The notes under the pieces were generated by a model that was not told the DNA's origin, ran no database searches, and was given only the letters and a program-made list of their open reading frames with translations. DNA of 64,000 nucleotides from Variovorax sp. J22P240 (lineage in GTDB: Bacteria; Pseudomonadota; Gammaproteobacteria; Burkholderiales; Burkholderiaceae_C). The stretch is taken from positions 248,001 to 312,000 of the forward strand of contig NZ_JASZYR010000001.1 of NCBI RefSeq assembly GCF_030316855.1, read 5' to 3'. Both the position numbers and the translations under genes were made by a program. Of this stretch, positions 18,756 to 27,132 are shown piece by piece (the first letter of the stretch is position 1; every line of letters begins with the position of its first letter).

Positions 18756-19601
18756 ATGCCCGCTCCCCGGTCTACTCCCGCCACCCCTTCGCTCGCCGAG
18801 GAGTCCGTCCAGGCGAAGGTCGCCGGCACCGCGGCGTTCTCCAAGTTCATGCGCGTGCTGCAGTTGGTGGCGGATGCCGAGGATCCGGTCAATGTCGCTG
18901 CGCTGATGCGCGCGAGCGGCTATCCGCGGCCGACCGTGCATCGCATCGTTGCCGCGCTGATCGCCGAACGCCTGCTGGTGGAAAACCAGAACAGCGCGAA
19001 CCTGGCGCTCGGCCCGCGACTGATCCAGCTCGCGAGCCGGAGCTGGGGCCGGTCGGAATTGCGGCTGGCCGCCGTCGATGAACTCAAGCGCCTGCGTGAC
19101 CTAACCGGCGAGACGGTGCACCTGGCCGTGCCCAACGGCACGAGCATGGTCTACATCGAGAAGCTCGAAAGCCCGAGCGCGGTGCGCATGGCCTCGCGCA
19201 TCGGCACGAGCGTCTCGCTGCACTCGACGGCGGTGGGCAAGGCGTATCTGGCCGCCCTCGACGACAAGACCTTCAGGGGCTTGGTCAAGGGCCTTCCCAT
19301 GTCTCGCTACACAGACAAGACCACGGTCGAGCCGGCCGCCCTGCGCGCCCAGATCGAACAGACGCGCGAGCGGGGCTGGTCGGTGGACAACGAGGAAAAC
19401 GAAGCGGGCATCTTCTGCTTCGGCGCCGCGATCCGCGGAGCGGGCGGCGTGCCCGTGGCGGCCATCAGCGTCAGCACGCTGATGTTTCGCCAGAAGGAAG
19501 ACCCGGAGCAAGCCTACGTGGCGCCGCTGCTCGAAGCGTGCCGGGTGATCTCGGAGCGCATCGCGCAGACGCCATCGCTTTCATCCGGCGACGTCCTCTA
19601 G
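18756..19601 (+). CDS. IclR-family transcriptional regulator
   Basis: 281 residues from the ATG at 18756; an in-frame ATG at 18666 would add 30 low-complexity residues. The N-terminal winged helix (AAFSKFMRVLQLVADAED then YPRPTVHRIVAALIAERLL) is followed by the IclR effector domain (LHSTAVGKAYLAAL, DNEENEAGIFCFGAAI). It closes the cupin-SDR operon. The TCCA-N5-TGGA sites at 15.58-15.61 kb are plausible targets. Confidence 0.87.
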   Translation: MPAPRSTPATPSLAEESVQAKVAGTAAFSKFMRVLQLVADAEDPVNVAALMRASGYPRPTVHRIVAALIAERLLVENQNSANLALGPRLIQLASRSWGRSELRLAAVDELKRLRDLTGETVHLAVPNGTSMVYIEKLESPSAVRMASRIGTSVSLHSTAVGKAYLAALDDKTFRGLVKGLPMSRYTDKTTVEPAALRAQIEQTRERGWSVDNEENEAGIFCFGAAIRGAGGVPVAAISVSTLMFRQKEDPEQAYVAPLLEACRVISERIAQTPSLSSGDVL

Positions 19602-19636
19602 CCTTCGTCGGCTTGCGTCGGGAGGCCGAAGCGACT

Positions 19637-20842
19637 TCAGGCAGCTTGCAGCGTTGTCGTGCGTTCGCCGAGACGGCTGCTCCATGCCGCCAGTGCCAAT
19701 GCGCCCAGCGTGATGGCGGCACCCGCCCACGGCAGATCGGCGAGTGGGGCACCGGCAGCCAGCATCCCGCTGCCGATCCACGCGCCGGTCGCGTTGCCGA
19801 GGTTGAACGCACCCTGGTTGAGCGTCGATGCCAGGTTGGGCGCGGCATCCGCATGCTGCACGATGAGCGTCTGCAGCAGGGGCACGAGCGCGAACGAGAG
19901 GGTGGTCCACAGCAGCATCAGCACGACGGTCGCAGCCTGCATCGGCAGCACGAAATGCATGAGCGCCAGCACCAGCGCGTTGAGTCCGAGCACCAGCAGC
20001 ATCGACGGCACCAGCCGCCGGTCCCCGAGCCGGCCGCCGACCGTGCTGCCGATGGTCAGGCCCACGCCCAGCAAAAGCAGGATCGGCGCGACCGCCGCGT
20101 TCGAGAATCCGCTCACCTGCGTGAGCAGCGGCGCGATGTAGGTGAACACGCAGAACAGGCTTGCCGAAGTCAGCGCGCTGGTTGCCAGGGCCAGCAGCAC
20201 GCGGCGATCCGCCAGCACGGTGAACTCCCGCAGGATGTTGCCCTTCTGCATCTCGATGTGCCGCGGCAGCAGCACCACCAGCGAAGCGACCGCGGCCAGC
20301 GCGATCACCACGATGGATGCAAAGGTCATGCGCCAACCGTAGTGCTCGCCGATGATGCGGCCGAGCGGCACGCCGAGCACATTCGCCAGCGTGAGGCCGG
20401 TGAACATGAGCGCAATCGCCTGCGAGCGCTTGCTGGGCGCCACCAACCCTGCTGCGACGACCGAGCCGATACCGAAGAAGGTGCCGTGCGCGAGCGCGGT
20501 GATCACGCGGGCCGCCATCAGCAATCCGTAGTTGGGGGCCAGTGCGCAGAGCAGGTTGCCGAGCACGAAAAGAGAAGCCAGCGCGATCAGCGTGGCCTTG
20601 CGCGGCAGCCGCGCCGTTGCCACGGCGAACACCGGTGCGCCGACCACGACGCCCATGGCGTAGCCGGTGACCAGCAAGCCTGCATGGGAGAGGGTGACGC
20701 CGAGGTCGAGCGCCATGTCGGGCAATAGCCCCATCACGACGAATTCGCTGGTGCCGATCGCGAACGCGGCGGCAGCGAGGGCCAGCAGGGCGACGGGCAT
20801 GCGCGACGGAGTTGCGAGCGCCGGATCGGTCGGAGTGGTCAT
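19637..20842 (-). CDS. MFS transporter, DHA1 (AraJ/YdhP-like) efflux family
   Basis: A 401-residue protein with twelve membrane helices. The N-terminal FAIGTSEFVVMGLLPDMA and ALAHGTFFGIG segments are characteristic of AraJ/YdhP-type DHA1 drug and arabinose-like efflux pumps, and RLGDRRLVPSM is the loop after TM8. It is convergent with the IclR gene. A palindrome lies in its promoter. Confidence 0.87.
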   Translation of the reverse strand: MTTPTDPALATPSRMPVALLALAAAAFAIGTSEFVVMGLLPDMALDLGVTLSHAGLLVTGYAMGVVVGAPVFAVATARLPRKATLIALASLFVLGNLLCALAPNYGLLMAARVITALAHGTFFGIGSVVAAGLVAPSKRSQAIALMFTGLTLANVLGVPLGRIIGEHYGWRMTFASIVVIALAAVASLVVLLPRHIEMQKGNILREFTVLADRRVLLALATSALTSASLFCVFTYIAPLLTQVSGFSNAAVAPILLLLGVGLTIGSTVGGRLGDRRLVPSMLLVLGLNALVLALMHFVLPMQAATVVLMLLWTTLSFALVPLLQTLIVQHADAAPNLASTLNQGAFNLGNATGAWIGSGMLAAGAPLADLPWAGAAITLGALALAAWSSRLGERTTTLQAA

Positions 20843-20856
20843 TGGATGGGAGATTA

Positions 20857-20866
20857 GGGTTAACCC
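20857..20866. promoter_or_regulatory. GGGTTAACCC palindrome upstream of MFS gene
   Basis: A perfect 10-bp palindrome begins 15 bp upstream of the MFS start at 20842, where a repressor would block initiation. The regulator is not adjacent. Short palindromes arise by chance, so this is a weak call. Confidence 0.3.
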
Positions 20867-20888
20867 CTATTATCCCGGACGACCCGTC

Positions 20889-22118
20889 TCAAGTCGCAGG
20901 CAAAAGGGAATTCCGACGGAACTCCGTCGCATAAAACAACAGTGCGACCACCGCAAAGGCGCCGCCGAGGAGGCACAGGCCGCCCCATCCGTGAAATGCA
21001 TAGATGGCCGCGGCCAAGCCGGATGCAACGGCGGCGCACATGAAGATGAAGGTCAGGAACAGGCCGTTCAGCCGTCCGCGCAGCTCAGGCGCCAGGATGT
21101 AGAGGTTGCGCAGGCTGAGCACGTTGCACAACTGGACAGCACCATCGAGCAGGATGCCAGCCGCGACCAGACCCGTCAGCGAGCGGTAGTGGACTGCCAC
21201 GGCGCCCAGCCCGAAGGACAGTAGTGCGGCGACGATGGCCAGGCCCGTCGCCGGCCGCGTGAGTCCGCGGTCCGCCAGGCGCCCGGCCCACGGTGCCGCC
21301 AGCGCTCCGGCAGCGCCTGCCAACGCAAACAGCGCGATACCGCCCTGGCCCAGTCCGAACTCGTGGGCGAGCGCGAGCGGCACGGCGGTCCAGAACGCCT
21401 GGAAGCCCGCGAACATCATCCCCTGGTAGAAGGCGCGCCGGCGCAGCAGCGGCGTGCGCCAGACGATGCCGGGCAGCGAGGCCATGGTGCGGGCATAGCC
21501 GGTCGAGGCGTGCGGCTGGCGCTGGGGCAGTGCGCGCCACAGCACGACGGCCAGCGTCGCCATCAATACCGCGGAAATGGCGAATACGGCGCGCCATCCG
21601 AAGGCTGCGGCGATCAGGCTCGAAAAGGGGCGCGCGAGCATGATCCCTGCCAGCAGCCCCGCCATGATGTTGCCCACGACCTTGCCGCGCGTCGCCTCCG
21701 GCACGAGGTGCGAAGCCAGGGGCACCAGCACCTGGGCCGCCACGGCGCAAGTCCCGACGAGAAACGAAGCCGCGAGGAAAGTCGCTGCCGAATTCGACAG
21801 CGCGATGCCGACGAGCCCGATGACGGCGCCCACCATCAAGACGGTGATCAGCCGCCGGTTCTCCACCACGTCGGCCAGCGGCACCAGCATCAGCAGGCCG
21901 GCACCGTAGCCGAGCTGGGTCAGCGTCATGATCAGGCCGGCCAAGCCCGCATGCAGCTGGAGCGTGACGGCGATCGGCCCGATCAGCGGCTGCGCGAAGT
22001 AGATATTGGCGACGCAAAGCCCGCACGCGATGGCGAACAGGATGGTCAGTCCGGTGGACAGCCCGGCAGGCGCGACGGCGGATGTCCCGCGGGGAACGGA
22101 GTCTTGGGGATGGGGCAC
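20889..22118 (-). CDS. MFS transporter
   Basis: About 409 residues with 12 membrane helices. It starts from a GTG at 22118, but the frame stays open further upstream and no good ribosome-binding site was seen, so the start is uncertain. The MFS features are IACGLCVANIYFAQPLIGPI (TM1) and PLADVVENRRLITVLM (loop 2-3), with GRLADRGLTRPATG as the loop after TM8. Adjacent to and co-directional with the other MFS gene, and divergent from the original dusA promoter. Confidence 0.82.
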   Translation of the reverse strand: MPHPQDSVPRGTSAVAPAGLSTGLTILFAIACGLCVANIYFAQPLIGPIAVTLQLHAGLAGLIMTLTQLGYGAGLLMLVPLADVVENRRLITVLMVGAVIGLVGIALSNSAATFLAASFLVGTCAVAAQVLVPLASHLVPEATRGKVVGNIMAGLLAGIMLARPFSSLIAAAFGWRAVFAISAVLMATLAVVLWRALPQRQPHASTGYARTMASLPGIVWRTPLLRRRAFYQGMMFAGFQAFWTAVPLALAHEFGLGQGGIALFALAGAAGALAAPWAGRLADRGLTRPATGLAIVAALLSFGLGAVAVHYRSLTGLVAAGILLDGAVQLCNVLSLRNLYILAPELRGRLNGLFLTFIFMCAAVASGLAAAIYAFHGWGGLCLLGGAFAVVALLFYATEFRRNSLLPAT

Positions 22119-22306
22119 GGAGAGGTCTCGCAACGGACTCCAGGGCTCGCCCTGGGTGGAGGGCCGGCACCTTAGCATGTCTCCCGAGAACGTGCCGACG
22201 GACTTCGAAGGCAGCCCGCGCCCGCCGCCCTCTCCTTGGCTCGGCCGGCCGGCCGTTGCGTTGATGGAAAATGCCCTGCTCCCCCGAAAGATCAAGCACT
22301 TATCCA

Positions 22307-22360
22307 ATGCTGACAACGAATTACGGCAAGCAGGTGCTTTCTGTTGCACCGATGATGGAT
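22307..22360 (+). pseudogene. dusA: Displaced 5' end of dusA (host side of island junction)
   Basis: The frame from the ATG at 22307 reads MLTTNYGKQVLSVAPMMD, where SVAPMMD is the conserved first strand of DusA. After 22360 it diverges into unrelated sequence and stops at 22508-22510. The intact dusA at 38.6 kb starts SIAPMMDWTD. The simplest reading is that the island integrated here and left the original dusA start stranded. The start codon is inferred; an in-frame ATG also occurs at 22271. Confidence 0.85.
22340..22360. repeat. attL: left attachment site within dusA
   Basis: A 21-bp stretch matching 38643-38663 at 18 of 21 positions, with the last 9 bp (ATGATGGAT) identical. It lies within codons for SVAPMMD of dusA, the known target region of dusA-directed integrases. 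The crossover is probably in the identical 9 bp. Confidence 0.85.
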
Positions 22361-22399
22361 AGGGCCAACGTTTGGTATTCATGCGGGTCTCCACGGTTT

Positions 22400-22421
22400 C
22401 GTGCCCAAATCGTGCCCAAAT
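22400..22421. repeat. Left arm-type tandem repeats (2 x 11 bp)
   Basis: CGTGCCCAAAT occurs twice head to tail, 22400-22410 and 22411-22421, 40 bp inside attL. The same 11-mer is found at 38496-38506, and near copies at 38541-38562 close to attR. They are likely integrase or excisionase arm-binding sites. Confidence 0.7.
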
Positions 22422-22675
22422 TGGCTTGCGTCGTCGGTCGTGACTGTTGGTCCAATCACTCCGCGATTGCCACTGGTGAACCGGCGCCAGACTGCCGCCC
22501 TCGGGCCTGACATATCGGCCGCCAGAACGGGCCCTCAGAAGGCCCCCAGAGCCCGACCGGCAGGGGTAGTAGCACCTGGGGTTAGAAGCGCCCCAGAACC
22601 CCCTGATTTCGCCTGTGTGGGCCGGCCCCGAGTTCACAATGGCATGGGTGTTGTGCACCATCTCGGAGGCCATCC
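22422..22675. other. Island left-end non-coding region with nested inverted repeats
   Basis: No convincing gene is seen here. At 22561-22605, CAGGGG pairs with CCCCTG around an inner CTGGGG (22576-22581)/CCCCAG (22591-22596) stem, giving a nested hairpin. It precedes the first cargo gene and could be regulatory or a terminator that insulates the stranded host dusA promoter. Confidence 0.35.
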
Positions 22676-22939
22676 ATGCAGAACCTTGAGCAGCTTCAGG
22701 CCCGCCTGAACTCCGGTCCGGACCAGACTATCAGCATGCTAGCCTCGGCGACCTTCACTGGCCTGTTCCGCAGGCTGATTGCGGTGCTGGAGGCCGGTGG
22801 CGTTCCCCACGAGGAAGCCGAGACCACCGCCAGCGACGTGACGCTGGGCCTGCTGAACTCGCTCAGCGGGGCCGGCGACAAGATGGTCGCGGCCATGTCG
22901 CAGGCAGCGGCTTCGGCTTCGGCAGCGACAAGGCACTGA
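22676..22939 (+). CDS. Small hypothetical island protein
   Basis: An 87-residue, mostly helical protein starting MQNLEQLQARLNSGPDQTIS and ending in an Ala/Ser-rich tail. It has no Cys pairs, signal peptide or membrane segment, and no family is recognised. It is the first gene inside the left end of the island. The frame has normal high-GC codon usage. Confidence 0.5.
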   Translation: MQNLEQLQARLNSGPDQTISMLASATFTGLFRRLIAVLEAGGVPHEEAETTASDVTLGLLNSLSGAGDKMVAAMSQAAASASAATRH

Positions 22940-23065
22940 GCCGCACACCAGCTCAACGGCCTATCCGCTGCCCGTGCAGTGTTGGAATGGTCGACAGTGT
23001 GATGATTCGGACGAGGCATATGGCGACAATGTAAAACTGCCGCTCAACTGCCAGACCGACTCATC

Positions 23066-23467
23066 ATGAAGAAATTACTCGCCGCATCCGTCGCCGTCGC
23101 TGCTGCCGCGTTCGGTGCACCGGCCTTCGCGCAGTTCCATGACAACAGCCGGCTCTACGACTCGTTCTCGATGGGGTTCGAATCACTGCCAGACAAATCG
23201 GCCGCACACCTGCTGGACCTGTGCAACGACTTCAGCGGACAGACTGACACCATCAGTAATCTTCGGGCCGCCGGGACACCGCGAGCAGACCTGATCAAGG
23301 AACTGGACAAGCGCCTGCCGGCGAACAGCAAGACGAACATCGCCGTGCGCACGATCACCCGAACCATCGTGGATGTGGTCTATGACTACCCGGTCAGTGC
23401 ACGGCCCCAGATCGCCAGCGCCGTGAACAGCACTTGCATCGCAGCCAGTGCCGGCGTGAGGAAGTGA
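23066..23467 (+). CDS. Secreted hypothetical protein
   Basis: 133 residues with a clear signal peptide, MKKLLAASVAVAAAAFGAPAFA, cleaved before QFHDN, so a periplasmic product of about 111 residues. Two Cys (in DLCNDFSG and NSTCIAA) could form a disulfide. The layout faintly recalls small Rap1a/Tai-type immunity proteins, but that is a guess. An imperfect palindrome, TACAGGA-AA-TCCTGTA (23498-23513), follows the gene. Confidence 0.6.
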   Translation: MKKLLAASVAVAAAAFGAPAFAQFHDNSRLYDSFSMGFESLPDKSAAHLLDLCNDFSGQTDTISNLRAAGTPRADLIKELDKRLPANSKTNIAVRTITRTIVDVVYDYPVSARPQIASAVNSTCIAASAGVRK

Positions 23468-23685
23468 CCCGAACTTCACAAGGCCCGCAAACGCAAATAC
23501 AGGAAATCCTGTAATTGCACCGGTGGTCGCCAACCTTGCCGAACGCCCTGTCGTTGGTGCCGGCCGCATCGCGCAGCACTGCAGGGCGATGGGTAGGGCA
23601 GCGGCAACGGCATCGAGCGCGACGCGACACTGAGGCGGGCGACGGAATCAGGCACGCGAAAGATTCCGTCGTCTACGATCGACGA

Positions 23686-24381
23686 ATGTTGATCGCCCCA
23701 GCCCAGCCCGGCTTCCAATACAACCTGGAGGAGATGCTCGATCGCTCGCACCAGTTGCATGAGCGAGTTTTCGAGATCCTTGGAGACGACGGGTTCCATG
23801 ACGCTCCGCGTTCGGAAGCGGCCGTCGGCATGTGCTTCGTGGCGCTGGAGCATTCAGATGGTCTTCGTGCCCTGATGGCACTTGCGCTTCCTACTTCTGC
23901 GGTAAGCCTGATGCGCCACCAGTTCGAGGCGCTTACACGCGCAATGTGGTTGCTCTACGCAGCTCCCGAGTCGGCAGTCGTCAAACTGCTGGCACCGCTC
24001 ACGTTGGAAAACGAGCAGGCAGCCAAGAACCTGCCCGGGGCCAGCGACATGATCGAGGATCTGCGGAAGCGCGTTGGAAACCCCGGTGAAGGCGTTCCGT
24101 CCGCCGCCCATCAGATGCTTGCCCACTTCAAGGAAGTGACTTGGCCGGCCATGAACTCGTTCGTGCATGGCGGCCTGCATCCACTGCGCCGCACATCCGA
24201 CGGGTTCCCGCTGATGCTGGCGCTGCAGATCATCCGCAACTCGAACGGCTTGGCAACGATGACTGGGATGACGCTGGCGGTGCTTACCGGCGATCAACTG
24301 ATCGCGAGCGCGATGTCGCGCATCCAGCGCGATTTCGCCGACTGCCTGCCGGATCTTCTGGAGCGAACGCCTGCAGCTTGA
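23686..24381 (+). CDS. Hypothetical helical protein, possibly DUF6988-like
   Basis: 231 residues, soluble and all-helical. Features visible are MLDRSHQLHERVFEIL near the N-terminus, RHQFEALTRAMWLLYAAPES in the middle, and WPAMNSFVHGGLHPLRR later, a conserved His-containing patch. The pattern fits a family of island-borne proteins annotated DUF6988 and recalls HEPN-type four-helix proteins; both are by eye. The function is unknown. It precedes the ParA-like operon by about 80 bp but has higher GC. Confidence 0.55.
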   Translation: MLIAPAQPGFQYNLEEMLDRSHQLHERVFEILGDDGFHDAPRSEAAVGMCFVALEHSDGLRALMALALPTSAVSLMRHQFEALTRAMWLLYAAPESAVVKLLAPLTLENEQAAKNLPGASDMIEDLRKRVGNPGEGVPSAAHQMLAHFKEVTWPAMNSFVHGGLHPLRRTSDGFPLMLALQIIRNSNGLATMTGMTLAVLTGDQLIASAMSRIQRDFADCLPDLLERTPAA

Positions 24382-24463
24382 CGTCGCAGGTGCGGCAAGG
24401 CACATGCCACAACACTAACGAGACATCCTCATCGGATAGCATACCCGGCTACTTGGAGCCGGA

Positions 24464-25297
24464 ATGCCCGCAAAAATAGTTTCGCTTATCAACATGAAGG
24501 GTGGAGTGGGGAAAACCACTCTCGCGGTCGGACTTGCGTGGGAGTTGGCAAAGAAGCATCGTGTCCTTTTGGTGGATATTGACCCGCAATTCAATGCCAC
24601 GCAATGGGTGGTGAATGCAGACACGTACTTGACTTGGTTGAAAACGAAGCACACCGTTTTAAATGTTTTTCAGCCGCAAGCCTTGAATCAAGCCGGCGGC
24701 GGAACAACGCCTCCAATAAAGCCTACTGAAAAAACCGCCATCATTCCGGTGAAGCACAACGGAAAGACCCTGCATGTTTTGCCTTCTGCTTTAGACCTGA
24801 TGAAATTGGATGCTGCTCCCCGTGGAACAGAAAATCGACTGCGGGTGTTTCTTGATGGAGTAAAGTCTAATTTTGATTTTATTCTCATTGACTGCCCGCC
24901 GACTGCTTCGCTATTTAGTTATAGCGCCTTCTTAGCATCCGATGCGTATCTGGTCCCAGTAAAGCCCGACCCACTTTCAGTTCTGGGCCTGCCGCTACTC
25001 GAAAAAGCAATGCTGGACTACGAAGAGCGATCAGGTCAGGAATTGCTGCGACTCGGTCTGGTATTCACGCAAGTGCGCCAGACCCCAGCAATGGAGGCAA
25101 CGATGAGAGAAGTCCGACTCCAGTATGCTGGAGAAGTTTTCAAGGATACGATACATCAGACGACTGGCGTAGCTGAGGCGGTCGAAGAGAACAAACCCCT
25201 TCAATATTTTGACCGTCAAGGGAAATTCCCTGAGGTGAAAGCGGCACTGACGGGAATATGCGCAGAATTTGAGCGAAGAGTGAGGGAAAAACTTTGA
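24464..25297 (+). CDS. ParA/MinD-like P-loop ATPase (first gene of AT-rich operon)
   Basis: 277 residues. The deviant Walker A KGGVGKTT (about residues 12-19) carries the ParA signature lysine. LLVDIDPQFNATQW is the switch I/A' motif, and FILIDCPPTASLFSYSA is Walker B. This places it in the ParA/Soj ATPases of segregation and positioning. No parB or centromere is present; instead it overlaps (4 bp) an unknown gene, followed by a HEPN-like gene. Codon usage is markedly more AT-rich than the host, a sign of separate transfer. Confidence 0.88.
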   Translation: MPAKIVSLINMKGGVGKTTLAVGLAWELAKKHRVLLVDIDPQFNATQWVVNADTYLTWLKTKHTVLNVFQPQALNQAGGGTTPPIKPTEKTAIIPVKHNGKTLHVLPSALDLMKLDAAPRGTENRLRVFLDGVKSNFDFILIDCPPTASLFSYSAFLASDAYLVPVKPDPLSVLGLPLLEKAMLDYEERSGQELLRLGLVFTQVRQTPAMEATMREVRLQYAGEVFKDTIHQTTGVAEAVEENKPLQYFDRQGKFPEVKAALTGICAEFERRVREKL

Positions 25298-25794
25298 GAA
25301 ATATGACATCTCGCCAGAAAGGTCTGTACCTCGTCGCAAGACTATATGAGTTGGCGGCCGAGTTTTCCGATCAGGAACTGCAGGAAATCTCCAATGACCA
25401 GTCGCGACAGCCGGCAAGCCCGGCCATCAAGCACGCGATTGACGCGCTAATTCAGCTCCATCGGGAAGTGGAAAGTATTGAGCCGCCCGAGGCTGTGAAG
25501 AACTCTAAATCTTCTTCTGGAAAAGTTATTTCGCCAACCGCTGAAGCGTCTTCCTTGGCTGACTTGCTCGGCGATAGAAACTCATTTCCAACTGTGGCAG
25601 ATATTGCAAACGCACTCGAAATTCCTGCCCGATCGAAGGAGTCGCGAGAACGCTACATTGCCCGCGTTTCTCGGCTGGTCGGAGCGATGGATTCTCGCGG
25701 TCGAAAGCTGCTTCTCAGGCGAGTCGCAGATGGAATGGACAGCAAACCTGGCAGCTTCATTTCGAGTTGGTCAAGGCTTATCAAGGAGATGTGA
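25294..25794 (+). CDS. Hypothetical protein, middle gene of ParA-like operon
   Basis: 166 residues, starting in a 4-bp overlap with the ATPase gene. The N-terminus has a helical segment (KGLYLVARLYELAAEFSDQELQEI). The middle is Ser-rich and flexible. The C-terminal part (LGDRNSFPTVADIANALEI, RERYIARVSRLVGAMDSRGRKLL) may form a small helical domain. No family is recognised. By position it could be the adaptor between the ATPase and the third protein. Confidence 0.65.
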   Translation: MRNMTSRQKGLYLVARLYELAAEFSDQELQEISNDQSRQPASPAIKHAIDALIQLHREVESIEPPEAVKNSKSSSGKVISPTAEASSLADLLGDRNSFPTVADIANALEIPARSKESRERYIARVSRLVGAMDSRGRKLLLRRVADGMDSKPGSFISSWSRLIKEM

Positions 25795-26576
25795 TGGCCA
25801 CTGCACTGCCGCAGCGCCAAGCGTCCATCGCAGATCAAACAAAGCAAGATTTCAAGGCATACTGGGATAATGCCGAGAAAAGTCGCCTTGACAACCCTGC
25901 AGCTCAGCGAACACTAATTGCATCGGCGCACAAATATGCGGTGTGCTTCTCGTATCTATCGCGGGCAATGACAGCTCCGCCGGTGGAGTTGGAACCGCAT
26001 CAACGCATTTTTTTTCAAGAACTGACCTCGGATGCCGTGCACTTGGTGCACGCATTGACGGGCGGCGACGCCAGAGGGGCACGCTTCTATCTGCGGAGTG
26101 TCATTGAGAATTTCTGGCGACACCATTATTTTCGGGATCATGTAGTCGAATATGGATGGCTGCACACTCGGGATAAGTATCACCATGAAATGAAGCAATT
26201 GAGGGAGCACTGTAGTTGGCTGACATGTTTTCAGGGAGAGCTGCAGCCTCTCATGACAAACCTGCCGCGACTGTATGCGGAATTGTCGGCGGCTGTTCAC
26301 AGCACCTCGTCAAGGACGCTTGTGCTGAGGCAAACGTTGGACGACATTCGTCTTCTCGATGTACAAGTAAGCGAAATCACCAAGGATCTCCTCGGCACTT
26401 TAAAGGTCTGTTTAGCTCTCTGTATATTTTCAGAGAGAGAGATTTATCTTGGCTTAGGGACAAAGGTCCAAGAGTTTCTAATGAACTCCTTGTCGGTTGC
26501 GCAGAAAAGATTGGTTCAAAAAGCCTTTTTGAAGGCAGAGGCTGAAGCTGAGGCTGCTGCCGCCAAGGCGGCATGA
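25794..26576 (+). CDS. Hypothetical HEPN-like protein, third gene of ParA-like operon
   Basis: 260 residues from the ATG at 25794, which overlaps the previous stop (TGATG); AAGGAG lies 5 bp upstream. The protein is helical: RFYLRSVIENFWRHHYFRDH, then LYAELSAAVHSTSSRTL, a YxxLSxxVH-type patch seen in some HEPN and abortive-infection families. The C-terminus is an Ala/Glu coiled tail. The canonical Rx4-6H is not obvious, so HEPN is a suggestion only. Confidence 0.6.
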   Translation: MATALPQRQASIADQTKQDFKAYWDNAEKSRLDNPAAQRTLIASAHKYAVCFSYLSRAMTAPPVELEPHQRIFFQELTSDAVHLVHALTGGDARGARFYLRSVIENFWRHHYFRDHVVEYGWLHTRDKYHHEMKQLREHCSWLTCFQGELQPLMTNLPRLYAELSAAVHSTSSRTLVLRQTLDDIRLLDVQVSEITKDLLGTLKVCLALCIFSEREIYLGLGTKVQEFLMNSLSVAQKRLVQKAFLKAEAEAEAAAAKAA

Positions 26577-26655
26577 AACTAAGACGCTGGCGAAACGTGC
26601 GCGCCTTCCGTTAGGCGGTGGTCCCCGCCTTATTTCGGTAAGGCTTAGTAGTTTC
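26575..26655 (+). ncRNA. Structured intergenic element with mutually exclusive stems
   Basis: An outer stem pairs GAAAC-TAAG (26575-26583) with CTTA-gta-GTTTC (26644-26655). Inside, GCCT (603-606, add 26000), AGGCGG (613-618), CCGCCTTA (625-632) and TAAGGC (639-644) can pair 1-2, 2-3 or 3-4, giving alternative folds. A 13-codon frame MKLRRWRNVRAFR (26573-26614) runs into segment 2. There is no T-run for a terminator. Candidate roles are attenuation, small RNA or a retron-msr-like relic. Confidence 0.4.
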
Positions 26656-26734
26656 AGGTGTGGTGTGTTTTGGTTTAGCTCAACATCTTCGAACCTCGGG
26701 CTCTATTCTGGCCAAATCTTCTTGATCGCATAGT

Positions 26735-27130
26735 ATGTTCCAGGCAACTCAGAACCATACCGCCTGTCTCTTCTGCTCCATTCCTTCGGAGCGGGTGATT
26801 GCTGAAAATTCGCTGGCCTATGCGATCCGCGACGGCTTTCCCGTGTCGCCCCTTCACACTCTCGTCATCCCCAAACGCCATGTCGTGGACTTCTTCGGCC
26901 TGACTCCTGCCGAACTGAATGCCTGTACAGAGTTGCTCCACGCATTGAAGGCCGGCATCGAGAAAGAAGATCCGACCGTGGCCGGCTTCAACATCGGCAT
27001 GAACGCCGGGGAGGCTGCCGGGCAGACGGTCTTCCACTGCCACATCCACCTGATACCGCGCCGAGCTGGCGATGTCGAAGATCCGCGAGGCGGTGTGCGT
27101 CACCTTATGCCCGGCAAGGGTCACTACTAG
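26735..27130 (+). CDS. HIT-family protein (histidine triad nucleotide hydrolase/transferase)
   Basis: 131 residues. CLFCSIP near the N-terminus, PLHTLVIPKRHVVDFF in the middle, and the histidine triad HCHIHLIPRR (about residues 99-108) give a complete catalytic motif. HIT proteins cleave or transfer nucleotide phosphates, such as AMP-linked substrates. Here it lies 2 bp before an HNH nuclease gene, so the pair is surely translated together. The context suggests a signalling or processing role in a defence-like module rather than housekeeping. Confidence 0.9.
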   Translation: MFQATQNHTACLFCSIPSERVIAENSLAYAIRDGFPVSPLHTLVIPKRHVVDFFGLTPAELNACTELLHALKAGIEKEDPTVAGFNIGMNAGEAAGQTVFHCHIHLIPRRAGDVEDPRGGVRHLMPGKGHY

Positions 27131-27132
27131 CC

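Noticed and set aside
22271..22510. 79-codon frame at the left island junction
   Set aside because: It is a chimera of the stranded dusA 5' end and island non-coding DNA, not a gene of its own.
23498..23513. TACAGGA-AA-TCCTGTA as a LexA box
   Set aside because: The half-sites are in the reverse order (ACAG then CTGT) with only a 2-bp centre; not an SOS box. It has no promoter next to it.
26611..26617. Integron attC core (GTTAGGC)
   Set aside because: It matches GTTRRRY, but no partner RYYYAAC box at proper distance, and no cassette array or integron integrase, is seen.
26591..26655. Retron
   Set aside because: The short RNA has some msr-like features, but there is no reverse transcriptase gene anywhere in the island and no matching a1/a2 inverted repeat was found.
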